A stretch of 64,000 nt of DNA, from assembly GCA_001953115.1 (NCBI GenBank), contig LSSL01000472.1, positions 62,001-126,000 on the forward strand. The letters run 5' to 3'. Shown here in pieces: positions 1 through 11,433 of the stretch. Under the pieces are notes generated by a model, which worked only from the letters and a program-made list of their open reading frames with translations, was not told where the DNA came from and searched no databases. The position numbers were made by a program, and so were the translations under genes. The DNA is from Smittium mucronatum. Taxonomy: Eukaryota > Kickxellomycota > Harpellomycetes > Harpellales > Legeriomycetaceae. How positions within the stretch are numbered: position 1 is the stretch's first letter; every line of letters begins with the position of its first letter.

Positions 1-65
1 TATTTAAATCTTTATATTTTGGAAGTTTTTATCATCAATATACAAAAAAAATTAAATATGGGAAT

Positions 66-364
66 ATTTTTTTTTGTATACGGAATTTTATTGTAAGATA
101 ACGTCATTAAAAGCTATACTAAAAAAATATGAAAAAAAAAAGAATATTATCCCAACTAAAATATGTACATCTGTCAGTCTACCGGCTGCATACCTACGAT
201 AAAGGGGTTTAATCTGATAATCGAAATACCCTCCCGCCCTGGCATTCCTTCAAGTAGGATGGATGACCGAGGCTACTTGCAGTCAAGAATTAAGCTCTTT
301 TTCAATGAAAAACAGTTCATTGAAGTTATTGAGCTCCTAATCAGAGCCTAATTCTAAAAGAATT
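66..364 (-). mobile_element. Retroposon family copy 1, 5'-truncated
   Basis: A T-run at 66-75 followed by the same sequence seen at 934-1571 read in the same direction. In the element's own sense this is a poly(A) end on the left, so the copy lies on the minus strand. It matches the family through the hairpin around the TTCAATGAA motif and stops near 364, about halfway along, so the 5' half is missing. It is more diverged than the other copies. I saw no convincing target-site duplication. Confidence 0.8.
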
Positions 365-589
365 GACTTATATCGAGATTAATATTAATTTCAATCCTCT
401 TTTATCCAAAGTATGAATACTTTCTCCATAATAATCTAAAAGCATGGGTATTTAGGTAAGTCCCAATTAAATTTAGATTTCTGAATTAAACATCAAATTG
501 AATATTTTCAACCAATTTCGGTTACTTATTAATTCTGTTTAACATTTTTATGGATTTCTTTGATTATATTTGGAGTTAATTAATAAATC

Positions 590-1821
590 TGGGTGTTTTG
601 GATTAAGCTATGGTGTTTTTTAAAATTAAATCGTTTATTTTCACGAAATAAGCTTAAATCTCTTAAAGAATATACCCAAATTATGATAAAGTTATATATT
701 TAATAAATCAAATTTTATTATTTCAGAAAAAAATTCTTCAAATTTTAATATATTATTTTTCATATTTTTTATCATATGAACCAAAAAATTGGCCGATTTT
801 ATTTTTGAATAATATTTATTTATGAAGCTAGTGATGCTTATGAAAAAGCTTGAAACTATAATTTATATCAAATAAAAAATTATCTAAACTCAAGTCGCTA
901 TTTTATTTTTAGAAAAATACGGATAAGTGATCGTTTTTTTTTTTTTTTGTATCACGGAATTTTATTGTAAGATAATGTCGTTTAAAACTATACTAAAAAA
1001 ATTTGAAAAAAAGAAAAATACGTATATAAAAGACTATTATACTAACTACAATAAGCTCCTCTGCCGGACTAACGGCTGCGTACCTACGGGAAAAGGGTTC
1101 AATCTACCAACCGAAAGACCCCCCCCCCTGGCATTGCTTCAAGTAGTCTGGATGACTGAGGTTACGTGCAGTCATGAATTAAGCTCTTTTTCAACGAAAA
1201 ATAGTTCATTGAATCTACCGAGATCCTAGTCAGAGCCTACTTCTAATAGGATTAATAAAATTAGGCTCCTACCAAACGCGAGTTTGATAGACATGGCTTT
1301 CCTACAAATAGCTGTTAGATGCTGAGATCCGTATGACTGTCGAAAGCTGGACTTGCGCACTAGACTATGTCTCAGCTGTGCTAAACGACTGGTTCCTCTT
1401 GTTTCTAGATGGTCCTCCTCTGGAATCTATGTCCTCCGAATCGCTGTGCGCTATCTCCACTACTCCCAACCAAGAATAATACAACGCTGCGTGAAATTTT
1501 AGTCTAGTGATTTTCGAAAAGTAGACTATTAAGCCCCTCAACCAAGGCAAGGTATTTCACTCTTAGGGGATGGATAAGCGATCGTAAATTTCATTTTGAA
1601 TCAGAATTAGAACCAGAGCTATAGTAAAAAATTTCTTGAGCTTTGGCTGATCTCAATAAAAAAAGCTTACTGAAATATTTTTTAAGCTTTGATTTGTATA
1701 TAAATATATTTTACTAGAATTAGAGAATATTTTCAAAGTTTTCTGGCGTTAAAAAAATTAAACTTATAGTTTTTAAAATAGTGAAATTGCAGTAATTACG
1801 CATTAATAATGATTTATGCTG
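590..1821. repeat. Segmental duplication copy A, left part
   Basis: Sequence outside the retroposon (about 590-920 and 1585-1821) aligns collinearly with about 46560-47160. Matching stretches include the segment around 'catattttttat' and the block after the retroposon beginning 'taaatttcattttgaat'. Divergence looks like roughly one base in four or five plus small indels, so the duplication is old. The homology resumes at 5149. No gene was recognised in it; long reading frames are absent. Confidence 0.75.
934..1571 (-). mobile_element. Retroposon family copy 2, full length with target-site duplication
   Basis: About 638 bp. Read on the minus strand it starts CCCCTAAGAGTGAAATACC and ends with AATAAA, then ATTCCGTGATAC and a poly(A) run. 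It is flanked by a 13-14 bp target-site duplication, ggataagtgatcg at 921-933 and ggataagcgatcg at 1572-1584, with one mismatch. The paralogous locus near 46900 has the same flanks joined directly with no element, so this is a real insertion. Poly(A), a target-site duplication of this size and variable 5' truncation in other copies point to LINE-type retrotransposition of a Pol II-like transcript. No reverse transcriptase is encoded, so it must be mobilised in trans. Confidence 0.85.
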
Positions 1822-2675
1822 ACAATTATAAATTATTTCTTCCTTTGTATCATGAAAAGCTCAGAATTTTTTTTTCAAAAGATTTATCCGCTATTTATTT
1901 ATTTATTTCGTAAATAAATGCCAATAATTTTCTAGCATCACTTAATTTGAAAATATTATTATTATGATTTTAGGTCCTAGTAAATAATTAATAGGACTGT
2001 TTTTAATTCGATGAGATCTTCTTTCATTAAAAAACCAAAGTTATTAATAATGCGATTTACAATTTATTATTATACTTCTATTTCGAAACATCTGCAATAT
2101 TAATTAATAGAAAACCTACTTATATATAATCATAATGTCTTGAATTCTTTAAAAAGCGATAATATTAAAATAAAACTATAAAGCTAAAAACTTATTTTTC
2201 ATTTAAATTGGGTAGTAGGACTTTTATATAATTGCATCAATATATCAATATATCATATAAATAATAAATAATATTTATTTAACTATATGTCATCATTTTT
2301 GATAGAAATCGTGATAAATGAATATGTTATGTGCGAACATATTTTTTAAAATCAGGACACATTGCATCCAAAAGCTCCAAGATACATATTCTGATGAATC
2401 ATGATTTCTATTGGAAAAAATAGGAAAATAAAGCAAGTTATTTGAGTATATATATGTATATATGTAATACCATTGTGAAGAATTTTAACTGTAAAATAGT
2501 TTCACACCAAAAACCAAAGCTTTTGATTTTCTTTTTTTGTTTCATATTTATTTATGAATAATCCTATTATTTAATATGGGAGTTTATTAAGAATTTTTAC
2601 ATGTATAATTGGATTTGTGACTTTTTAATTAAATGTTGTGAATATATAAAAGTAGAAAATTTTATTAAAAAATAG

Positions 2676-3149
2676 AAAATGAATTGATAATTAAGCGATT
2701 TATTATTAAAAACAACCACTAATTATCTAATTAGTCCGTTTTAACGAATTGGATACATTAAAAAAATAAATATTATGGAGCTTTAAGGGTTTCAGGACTA
2801 TTAACCTATTTCAATCTGACCTACTATTTTTACCGCCTTAAAATTTCACCTACTGCCCAATTGGTCTACTTTATATTTTGGATATCATCAAATCAACATA
2901 TCTAAAAATTTTCAAATCGCTAAATTAACCTATTCGTAGATACACCTACCTTACAATTGACCCATTTACAGGTTGGCTTCCTATTTTATCGTATTTTTAA
3001 TTTGACCTATTAATATATTTGATTAGAATAAAAGCTCGTAAAGTAAATTATCCTCCAAAAATCAAAACTTTAGAAAAAGATATTATATTTTGAGGGTTTT
3101 AGTCACTAAGCAACATATTTTAAATTCTAACCGTGTAACTGAATATCGC
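2676..3149 (+). repeat. Left arm of long terminal inverted repeat
   Basis: About 470 bp that recur as the reverse complement at about 4679-5148, nearly identical over the whole length. The outer end reads gaaaatgaattg. The arm contains seven or so degenerate copies of a TTGACCTATT-like motif between about 2790 and 3010 (for example ctgacctact, taacctattc, tgacctatta), spaced irregularly at around 20-45 bp. Such subterminal arrays commonly bind transposase in DNA transposons. No coding capacity was seen. Confidence 0.85.
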
Positions 3150-4002
3150 ATAACTAATTTGATATAAGTATACAAAGATTGTATTTATAAATGGTTTAAG
3201 CAGCACTTTAAAAAAATTTTATCATTCACCCTTACTTATTTAAAGACTACGGCTAAGTTAAAGCGATGTTTTAAAAACTCTGTATGATTAAATATANNNN
3301 NNNNNNNNNNNNNNNNNNNNNNNNNNNNNNNNNNNNNNNNNNNNNNNNNNNNNNNNNNNNNNNNNNNNNNNNNNNNNNNNNNNNNNNNNNNNNNNNNNNN
3401 NNNNNNNNNNNNNNNNNNNNNNNNNNNNNNNNNNNNNNNNNNNGTTTTAACGAATTGGATACATTAAAAAAATAAATATTATGGAGCTTTAAGGGTTTCA
3501 GGACTATTAACCTATTTCAATCTGACCTACTATTTTTACCGCCTTAAAATTTCACCTACTGCCCAATTGGTCTACTTTATATTTTGGATATCATCAAATC
3601 AACATATCTAAAAATTTTCAAATCGCTAAATTAACCTATTCGTAGATACACCTACCTTACAATTGACCCATTTACAGGTTGGCTTCCTATTTTATCGTAT
3701 TTTTAATTTGACCTATTAATATATTTGATTAGAATAAAAGCTCGTAAAGTAAATTATCCTCCAAAAATCAAAACTTTAGAAAAAGATATTATATTTTGAG
3801 GGTTTTAGTCACTAAGCAACATATTTTAAATTCTAACCGTGTAACTGAATATCGCATAACTAATTTGATATAAGTATACAAAGATTGTATTTATAAATGG
3901 TTTAAGCAGCACTTTAAAAAATTTTTATCATTCACCCTTACTTATTTAAAGACTACGGCTAAGTTAAAGCGATGTTTTAAAAACTCTGTATGATTAAATA
4001 TA
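2738..4002. repeat. Near-identical direct duplication around an N gap
   Basis: Positions 2738-3296 (559 bp) reappear at 3444-4002. The only difference I noticed is an A-run/T-run boundary near 3212. The first copy ends exactly at the gap and the second starts exactly after it. That is the pattern left by overlapping contig ends scaffolded without being merged. A genuine tandem duplication collapsed by the assembler cannot be excluded from the sequence alone. Confidence 0.85.
3297..3443. other. Assembly gap (147 N)
   Basis: A run of N only. Any apparent reading frame through it is meaningless. See the flanking duplication at 2738-4002. Confidence 1.
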
Positions 4003-4678
4003 ATACGGGAATAAAATATAAAGATATTTCTGCATATTTTTATAAAATTTGGGGCGTATCCTCTTACTCCAAAATATTGAGTAGGTGATAAATTAACTAA
4101 TACTATATGTTCAAGTAATCAGAATAAGTATTTAATACCCAATATTATATCCTAAATTTCAATATTTTATGAATAAATGCCTTGTAATAATAGATTTTTT
4201 GGATTTATATTAACTTTCATATATGTTGCTATTATTATAAATAGAATTGAATCGTTATTTTAAATTTCTGGTTGTATTTTATTTTATTTTCCTTATAAAT
4301 TTATATAATATTAATCTTCTAATATTTTTCTTTTTTTTAAGGTTTTATTTAAAAATAAGAATAAGATCATTTTTAGTTACTTTAATTATAATTATACTCG
4401 ATTTAAAAGTTATTCCCAAATGCAAATTCAAATTTTTTAGTAGAAATATGCACCCATAAATATAAATTAAATAGATAGGGGATTTGAATATTATGGTTCT
4501 TGGGGATCTAATAATTTGAATAAGACGCCATAAAATTCACCAATATTGTCTAATATCTAAGATAGGATCATGCCCTCATTTTTGGGTGAAAAAATATGTC
4601 ATAGTTCATAATTTTGTATTTTGTTGACATATAATCAATATATATCTGGAGAAATATTCTAATTGCAATTAAGTGAAA
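4003..4678. other. Loop of the inverted-repeat element, no gene seen
   Basis: AT-rich sequence between the two long inverted arms. The longest open stretch (4247-4459, 70 codons) is dominated by F, I, L and N residues expected from random AT-rich DNA and has no recognisable motif. The element therefore looks non-autonomous. Confidence 0.5.
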
Positions 4679-5148
4679 TTCAGGTACACGGTTAGAATTT
4701 AAAATATGTTGCTTAGTGACTAAAACCCTCAAAATATAATATCTTTTTCTAAAGTTTTGATTTTTGGAGGATAATTTACTTTACGAGCTTTTATTCTAAT
4801 CAAATATATTAATAGGTCAAATTAAAAATACGATAAAATAGGAAGCCAACCTGTAAATGGGTCAATTGTAAGGTAGGTGTATCTACGAATAGGTTAATTT
4901 AGCGATTTGAAAATTTTTAGATATGTTGATTTGATGATATCCAAAATATAAAGTAGACCAATTGGGCAGTAGGTGAAATTTTAAGGCGGTAAAAATAGTA
5001 GGTCAGATTGAAATAGGTTAATAGTCCTGAAACCCTTAAAGCTCCATAATATTTATTTTTTTAATGTATCCAATTCGTTAAAACGGACTAATTAGATAAT
5101 TAGTGGTTGTTTTTAATAATAAATCGCTTAATTGTCAATTCATTTTCA
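4679..5148 (-). repeat. Right arm of long terminal inverted repeat
   Basis: Reverse complement of 2676-3149, ending ...caattcattttc at 5148. Immediately after it, duplication copy A resumes ('atagagcataaatatac', matching 'atagaacataaatatac' near 47156), so this end is also a precise insertion boundary. The left boundary inferred from copy B is near 1821 rather than 2676. A further 850 bp (1822-2675) therefore arrived with the element or separately. Confidence 0.8.
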
Positions 5149-8100
5149 TAGAGCATAAATATACTTCCTTAATTGTGATACAGTCAAATAATTATAAATT
5201 TGTTTTTTGTTTAATAGAAATTTAGAAATGCGTTTTGATATATTCAATTTCAATTAATTTCGAAAATGAATTTTTTTTCTAATTGGGAGATTCTTTATTA
5301 ATTCAGACGCTTTAATATTAAATTATTACTACTTTAATAATTAGTAAATGTAGAAATTATAAAATATTTGATTATTTTGGTGAATAAATCGATTGGAAAG
5401 AATTAGTTTAATTCAATTGGAATGAATCGAGTAGCCTAATTATTGATTGCTAATACTAATAAATTTATTGGCTAGCAAGAATAATAATTCGCCCAAAAAA
5501 CTTAATTAGTTATTTGATCAATGGTTCATCTAGTAAAAAAAAGCCTGAATTTAAAAATAATCTCCCAATCTTTATGGATTTATTATTCCTCATCACTTTT
5601 AGAAATCATTAAAATAAGGATCAATGGATATTTTTTTTGCGATAAATTTTTATTACACACAAAATAAATATTTTTTTGACTAATATAGTAAATTAACTTC
5701 AATTTTGGTTAATTAGATTACATTTTCTTTATGAAGCAGCGGCGATAATATAATTTTTTTATTCATTAGCTAAATTTAATTTTTTTTACTTAATAATTTT
5801 TTTTCAGTGAAGAAATTTTTATTTTCCACTTCTTTAAACGCCACCAAAACCAACATTCAAATTTTGGAAAAGCTTAATTATATCATTAATTTTTTTTAGA
5901 ATAAATTGAATATCTTGCTTAGAAGATTAATTTAAGAAAGTTAAATTTGAGTATTTTTTTTCCCTACGCAATAGTTAAATTTGAATCAGAAAAACTCTCA
6001 TACGAAAGAATGAGGGATATTTTTGCATATTTTTTTTAAAAACGCATAATCAAGCCAATTAAACGATCATAATATTATGAAATCAACATTAAAATCGATA
6101 AAAAATGATTTAATAGCAACTATGAATATTTTTGTGGATTTTTGTTTAAAGCTTCGGTTAAAAAAAAAAAGAATACAAAAGGATATATTTTCAATCGAAT
6201 TTTCTGTATTTTCCAGACTCTATCTACACATTCCAGATTTTTTTCCTGTAAAGAAAACAACCGTAAAATAATTATAAATCGAAAGATGATCAAACCTTAC
6301 TTTTGAATTAAAAAATACTATATATTACCATTTTTAAAAAATATGAAATCATTATTAATATAAATGCGAGACAAAGATACTATAATTTGGCCAAATTGAA
6401 TTTCTGGAATTGAGAAAATATCAATAATAAACGGGATTTTTAAAATTAAAATTCGAAAATATTAAATGATTTTAAATGTATTCTGGAATTTTTTTTGTGA
6501 ATAATAAGCTATTTATGAAAAAAATATGAAAGAAATTAAAATTGAATTAAAATAACTAAAAATAATTATTTTTAGTTATTATTTATTTTATTTCTGATAA
6601 ATCATTAAATTTTAATTATTATAAATCCAAACTTATCATCTTTTGATTAAAAATATGTTTTAAGAAAAAAAAATCGTAAAAAGTTTTAAAAAAAATCTTC
6701 AATTAACTCTTTCAAGGCAACGGTGATTTTTTTTAAACCTTTTTTTTTTCACCCCTCAAATATTATTTTTATATTATCTGAAAGTCCTGATAATTAGTCG
6801 GGTTGAAATCAATGATATTCAAAAATAAGAAAGATATATTAATTTGGAACAGGAAAGGGTTAGTTAAAGTCTTAATATGAATTAAAAAACCTTTTTTAAT
6901 GATAATATGAATTTTTTTTTGAGTAAATTTAATCAGCTTCGCTACCAATAGGCCACTGAAGAAGTTGGACTATTTGGTTGGAGTATGGGATAAATAGATG
7001 ATATTTTTTAAATAAATCAAAATTAATGCAGTTCTATGAAAATTCCCAAAAAAACTTAATAAAAATTACTATTTTTATGCGCATTTACATGAAAGCAATT
7101 AATTTTCTTCGATTTTGGAACTGTATATAAATAGTTATATAAAAGTATTCATATTTATATAATGGTTGGACTTTAATACTCGATTAATTTAAAAATATTC
7201 CATAGGATTAGATAATTTCGAATAAAATAAGAATTCAGCAACAAATTTTTCATTTTTCCGAATTATTTATCTTAAAAATCACCAAAATTGCGAGGGAAAA
7301 ATGTTTAATTTAACCATTGGGTATATGTTGGCTATTTCATATTTTAAATTATATTTAGTATTTAGATATCAATAAATTTGAAATTTTTTTATCGTTTTTA
7401 ATTCATAAATTTGAAATAATAATTGTTCATAAGATTCATTAAAATATTATATCTCAACCATTTAATTTTTGAATTCCTTTTTATATATTTTTTTTAAACT
7501 ATTGGATTATATTTTTTTCAAATTATATATGCATTAAATTTATATTATAATTTTGAAATAGTTTTTATAAGTAAATTAAGAAATAAACTAACCATTGTTT
7601 TTTTTTTAGTGCGATTTAATTTAATTTATTGCTATAATAGGAATAGACAGGAAAAAGTTTCATTATATTTTCTTATAGTAGAAATTAAAAAATCAGATGT
7701 ATCTTTTACTTAATCTGGTAATCGAGTAGTAATTATATAGGTTTCCCGTTGCTTGGATTAAACATTCAAAATCCAATAATGATAAAAAAATGGTTACATT
7801 TTTTTTAATGAGATTTAATATACGTTTAAGTTTTTAAATTAGGTGCTAATTAAAATTTATCGTTTTTAAAATTCGATTTTAAAAATATCACTCTACTTAA
7901 TTTAAACTTTAATATCAATGTAAATGATTTATAATGAAGTGAGTTTTGGAAATCATCGAAAAATACATATATTTTTTTCCGCAGAGTTATTACTTATTTT
8001 GACATAAAGGTGTAATTATGAAAAAGCTTCACTTGTTGAAAGATTGGTTTATTTATAAATAAACCTAAAATTATCAATTTACACACATCTATATCAAAAT

Positions 8101-9235
8101 GTACACACTTTCCCATCATCAGATTGTTTTTCGATATAGCCAATTTTATAAAGTTTTTAAAGTTTCTGAAAATACTAAATAAATTTTGATTTATTTACAA
8201 AAAATCTGATATTAATGACTTATTCCATGCAAAGATCTCAATTGCATTGAAAGGTTAATAATTAAAAATTTAACAAGTTTTGTTTAACAATTTCCATCTG
8301 AATATAATTCAAATGATATAATTGACTATTAATATAACAGTATCACTATTTTATGGGGGTTTAGCTCTTTGAAATGCTAAATAGATTCGTTGTCCTTTTC
8401 AGGGGCAATTTTTTTTTTTTTGTATCACGGAATTTTATTGTTTTTCAGGGGCAATGGTAAAAAAAATGGCATTCACTTTTTGCTCAATGTTTTCATTAGA
8501 CTAATAATAATTGTATATCATTGGATAAATAAAGTTAGGATAATTGAAGGGGTTAATTTTATGCAAATAGGAGTGAGGCTTAAATTTGGGTCCGGAAAGG
8601 GTTATATAAGCTTCTTTTACCCCAAATCGAGCAGAAAGCCAATGAATAGATGGAGATAATGATAAAGATCTCAAGTTGAACTTTCATTGAATTGAAAATC
8701 TTGACCTCTAACGATTTTTCAAGTCTAAAGGTTTTGTATTATGTTTGGTATTTTAGGCCATAAATATTTCGCATCGTATTCGCTAAAGCGGAAATTGGAT
8801 GTTAAACTTTGTACATTTTTGTAAAAAATTTCAAATTTTAGTCATTTCTATTTTATTTTATTTTGGGAACAAATTGTTATCTGTTTATAGATAATTGATG
8901 TAGATTTTGTAAAATGGTGATGGTTATCATACGACAATTGGAAAACGGGAACGTTCTTCTTAGAGCCCAGTTATTGAACGCACTTTTCCTTTTATGAGCC
9001 CAAGTTTTATTCCCAATCCTATTTGTGTACCTTTGCTATTGTAATAGGCCTGATTTTAATATATATCCAATAATATACTAAATATATTAGTTTAATGATA
9101 ACATGTAACGACAAATTGAAACCATTTTTACACATTCGGCTCTGAAGGAGATAAAAATGCAGTAATTTGAATCTGTCATTATTGGGTATTGCAGTTGATC
9201 TATTGCAAGGAAACCAAGGATTTTATATAATTGAA
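5149..9235. repeat. Segmental duplication copy A, main part
   Basis: About 4.1 kb collinear with about 47150-50990. Anchors include 'agaaatcattaaaataag' (near 5602 and 47320), the run 'aatcaacattaaaatcgata' (near 6080 and 47801) and 'aaggaaaccaaggatttta' (near 9208 and 50963). Short open stretches occur (6077-6271, 8390-8659), but they are not kept open in copy B and read as low-complexity AT-rich translation, so I call no gene here. The only clear feature inside is the tiny retroposon remnant at 8410-8441. Confidence 0.75.
8396..8455 (-). mobile_element. 32-bp retroposon remnant with perfect 14-bp target-site duplication
   Basis: The duplication ttttcaggggcaat occurs at 8396-8409 and 8442-8455. 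Between them (8410-8441) lie a 13-T run and gtatcacggaattttattg, the last 19 nt of the retroposon family including its AATAAA on the minus strand. Copy B near 50190-50215 has the same surroundings without the insert and with only one copy of the flank. This is an extreme 5' truncation: only the poly(A) tail and the terminal 19-20 nt were copied before integration. Confidence 0.85.
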
Positions 9236-9601
9236 AAAAGGGTACAAAAAAAAGCGAATAAATTGAGTAAAGCAAATGGGTTTGTAAACACAGAAACAAA
9301 TACACAGCTTTTGGATATATTGGGACAATCCAAAGCGTCAATCGTTAATCACATAGTAACAACAAACGGCATTTATTAGTGGAGTAGCTAAATATTCAAC
9401 TTCTATTTTGGGAGGAGTTAAAATTTTCCAAACAAATGTTTGTATAAAGTTATAAATAATTGGGCCACATAGTTCGCGAATTGAAAATAAAGACCGGTAT
9501 AAAACCGGGTTTTTGTGAAATTTTTTTCGCAGACCTTTCCATATTAATTTCAATGAATTTAAAGTCATATATATTCTTGGAGATATCCGTTTTACGACCA
9601 T
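9080..9601. other. Block of unresolved coding status upstream of the bestrophin gene
   Basis: The first 150 bp belong to the segmental duplication. Two overlapping minus-strand open stretches (9601-9338 and 9341-9087, ATGA overlap) and a plus-strand one (9167-9379, no ATG) lie here. In copy B (about 50876-51184, minus) a single stretch covers much of the same sequence. On the plus strand the peptide VDLLQGNQGFYII is kept as VDILQGNQGFYII, with two of the three base changes in this segment silent, which mildly favours a plus-strand origin. I recognise no family and would not call a gene. Confidence 0.25.
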
Positions 9602-9640
9602 ACTTTGTAGGGCATTTCAATTAGATCGATCGAAAGCGCA

Positions 9641-10768
9641 ATGTATTCTAAACGTAGATTCATATCAGATATTCACACATTCTTCCCAGAAACTAAATAT
9701 GTGACCTTCAGCGGAACATTTTTGAAGATTCTTCCTAGGTTGATAGTAAGCGTGGGTTATTCTTTATTGGTTGCATACCTCGTTAAAGGAAATAAAAACA
9801 TATATATCCCTTCATTCGCAAGTAAGAGTCCATATTTACTTCATAGATATTAGTTGAAAATTCTTTTCTCACAAGTTAGAAAAAAACGAATATCTCTAAT
9901 TTCATTTTTTTACTCTTTTTTAAAAATTCTAGTTGGATTCTTTTCTACTCTTGTATCATTCATGGTTGTATTCCGAACAAACACGGCCTATGATAGATTT
10001 TGGGAGGGAAGAAAGCTGGTTTCAGTTATAGAGAGTACTATCACTAAGGTTATGAGAATGTTTAATGTTTCTATTCATCCTAAAACTGATAAGGAATCGG
10101 AAGATAGGATTCAAGCCTTGAAGAATATTGTGGCTATGGCATATTCGATAAAATACTATTTGCTCGCAAGACCTAACTACTTTAATAAAAAAATGGAAAC
10201 CCTTTTTTCTCAAGAAATTTTGGATATGGCTAATGAGAATAAAGGAAGGCACAGTATCGACGAAAGAAAGATAGTTGTATCAGATTTTGAGATGAGAGAT
10301 CATGGAATATTTTCTAAAAATACTTTCAACCTTCCTATAACCTTGTCTTTTGAACTCACTAATTACCTAGAATACATGGACAAATCCGAAATAATGCCGA
10401 TATTGTATATGGGAATGTACAATTCTATTGGTTCCATAATGGATGCATTCGTTGGATGTATTAGAATTCAGACCACACCGGTCCCTTTTGCATATAGCTC
10501 CCATCTTCATTTAGTCACAGCACTATACTTATTAAGCATTCCATTTTCCTTAAATGGTTATCCTGTTGCTATTACTGCCGTAGTTCAGGCGATCATTACT
10601 TTTATGTTGTTAGGAGTGTTGTCTATAGCTGAGGAGATTGAGAACCCATTCGGTTCAGACAAAAATGACTTGCCCATTTCCCGGTATTGTGATAATTTGT
10701 ACGAACATTTAATGTTTATTTTGGACAATCAACCTCTAAAAAAGTCTCTTTCAGGTTCAACTAATTGA
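9641..10768 (+). CDS. Bestrophin-family (UPF0187) anion channel, two exons
   Basis: Predicted CDS join(9641..9821,9933..10768), 338 residues. Without splicing the frame is cut by a TAG at 9851-9853; removing a 111-nt intron restores one frame. Bestrophin-family hallmarks are present: a first membrane segment near residues 30-49, a second near 61-74 leading into FRTNTAYDRFWEGR (74-87), IQTTPVPFAYSSHLHL (239-254), hydrophobic segments around 255-267 and 273-292, and EEIENPFGSDKNDLP (294-308). Relatives form oligomeric chloride or anion channels in membranes; the compartment is not visible here. The ATG at 9641 is the first in frame before the conserved N-terminal region, and a decayed paralogue at 26.96 kb also keeps the exon 1 sequence. 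It converges on the glycosyltransferase gene at 11434. Length fits short fungal and bacterial members. Family confidence is high; exon structure is predicted. Confidence 0.88.
9822..9932 (+). other. Predicted spliceosomal intron in the bestrophin gene
   Basis: 111 nt starting GTAAGAGT and ending TTCTAG, with a CTAAT branch-like site at about 9896-9900 followed by a T-rich tract. It contains the in-frame TAG at 9851-9853. Splicing joins phase-1 ends and places ...IYIPSFA directly before IGFFSTLVSF, the usual spacing between the first loop and second membrane segment of this family. The paralogous pseudogene shows exon 2 homology starting right after an AG at 27264-27265, at the equivalent point. 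Confidence 0.85.
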
Positions 10769-10870
10769 CTTGGCTGACCTTTCAAGGTTAAAAGAAAGTT
10801 CGGTGCTTAAGATTGCTATATTTAAACATCAGCATCATTTACACCTCCATAACCTATATAAGAAAGGAAA

Positions 10871-10876
10871 AATAAA
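10871..10876 (+). terminator. Probable polyadenylation signal of the bestrophin gene
   Basis: AATAAA about 100 nt after the stop codon, the first in a usable position. In such AT-rich DNA it could occur by chance. Confidence 0.4.
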
Positions 10877-11433
10877 GCTAGAGCATCGACTTTATCTTTG
10901 AAATTTAAGATATAATCTTACCTAACATATACTTATAAACGCAAACCAAATAAGCAAAAATTTAACATCTTCACTTTTTTAAAAATATTTATAATTTTAA
11001 ATATTTAAATACACATGATATTTACTATTATTGTTTTGATATCTTTAGTTAATTTAACTACAATTTCTATTGGTTAAATATTTGGTAAAAGAATTCATTG
11101 CCAAAAGTCCGCTTTCTTATTCAGTAAAAATTATTATAAGTTTTAAGCAGAACCAAAAAAAAAAGCACTGTAGCTTCTTCGGTAAGGATAAAATCAGTTT
11201 AATTATAAATATAACGAAGGAATGATTTTTATAACCATTTAGAATTGTTTTTCTGGGTTGGTATACATAGGAGGTCGACAAAAGGATAAAGAAACTTTTA
11301 TAAAAAGAAAATAGGAAACTAAGTCAGAGTATTCATGTTTATAAATATTGGATGATTGATGATATTTACAAAAAAAGGGAGGATATTTCTGGAAAGGTAC
11401 ATATAGTGCTAAAAAGATATTTCCTTTTTGGAT

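Noticed and set aside
1081..1110. B-box-like ggttcaatct in the retroposon, suggesting a tRNA-derived SINE
   Set aside because: It is on the strand opposite to the poly(A)-tailed transcript and near the 3' end, with no partner A box at a sensible distance.
8390..8659. 89-codon open stretch
   Set aside because: Begins across the retroposon remnant at 8410 and is not open in duplication copy B.
9822..9853. A shorter 32-nt intron GTAAGAG...ATATTAG in the bestrophin gene
   Set aside because: Its length is not a multiple of three and it leads straight into another stop; the 111-nt alternative keeps frame and domain spacing.
10022..10252. 76-codon minus-strand open stretch inside the bestrophin gene
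   Set aside because: Antisense shadow of exon 2.
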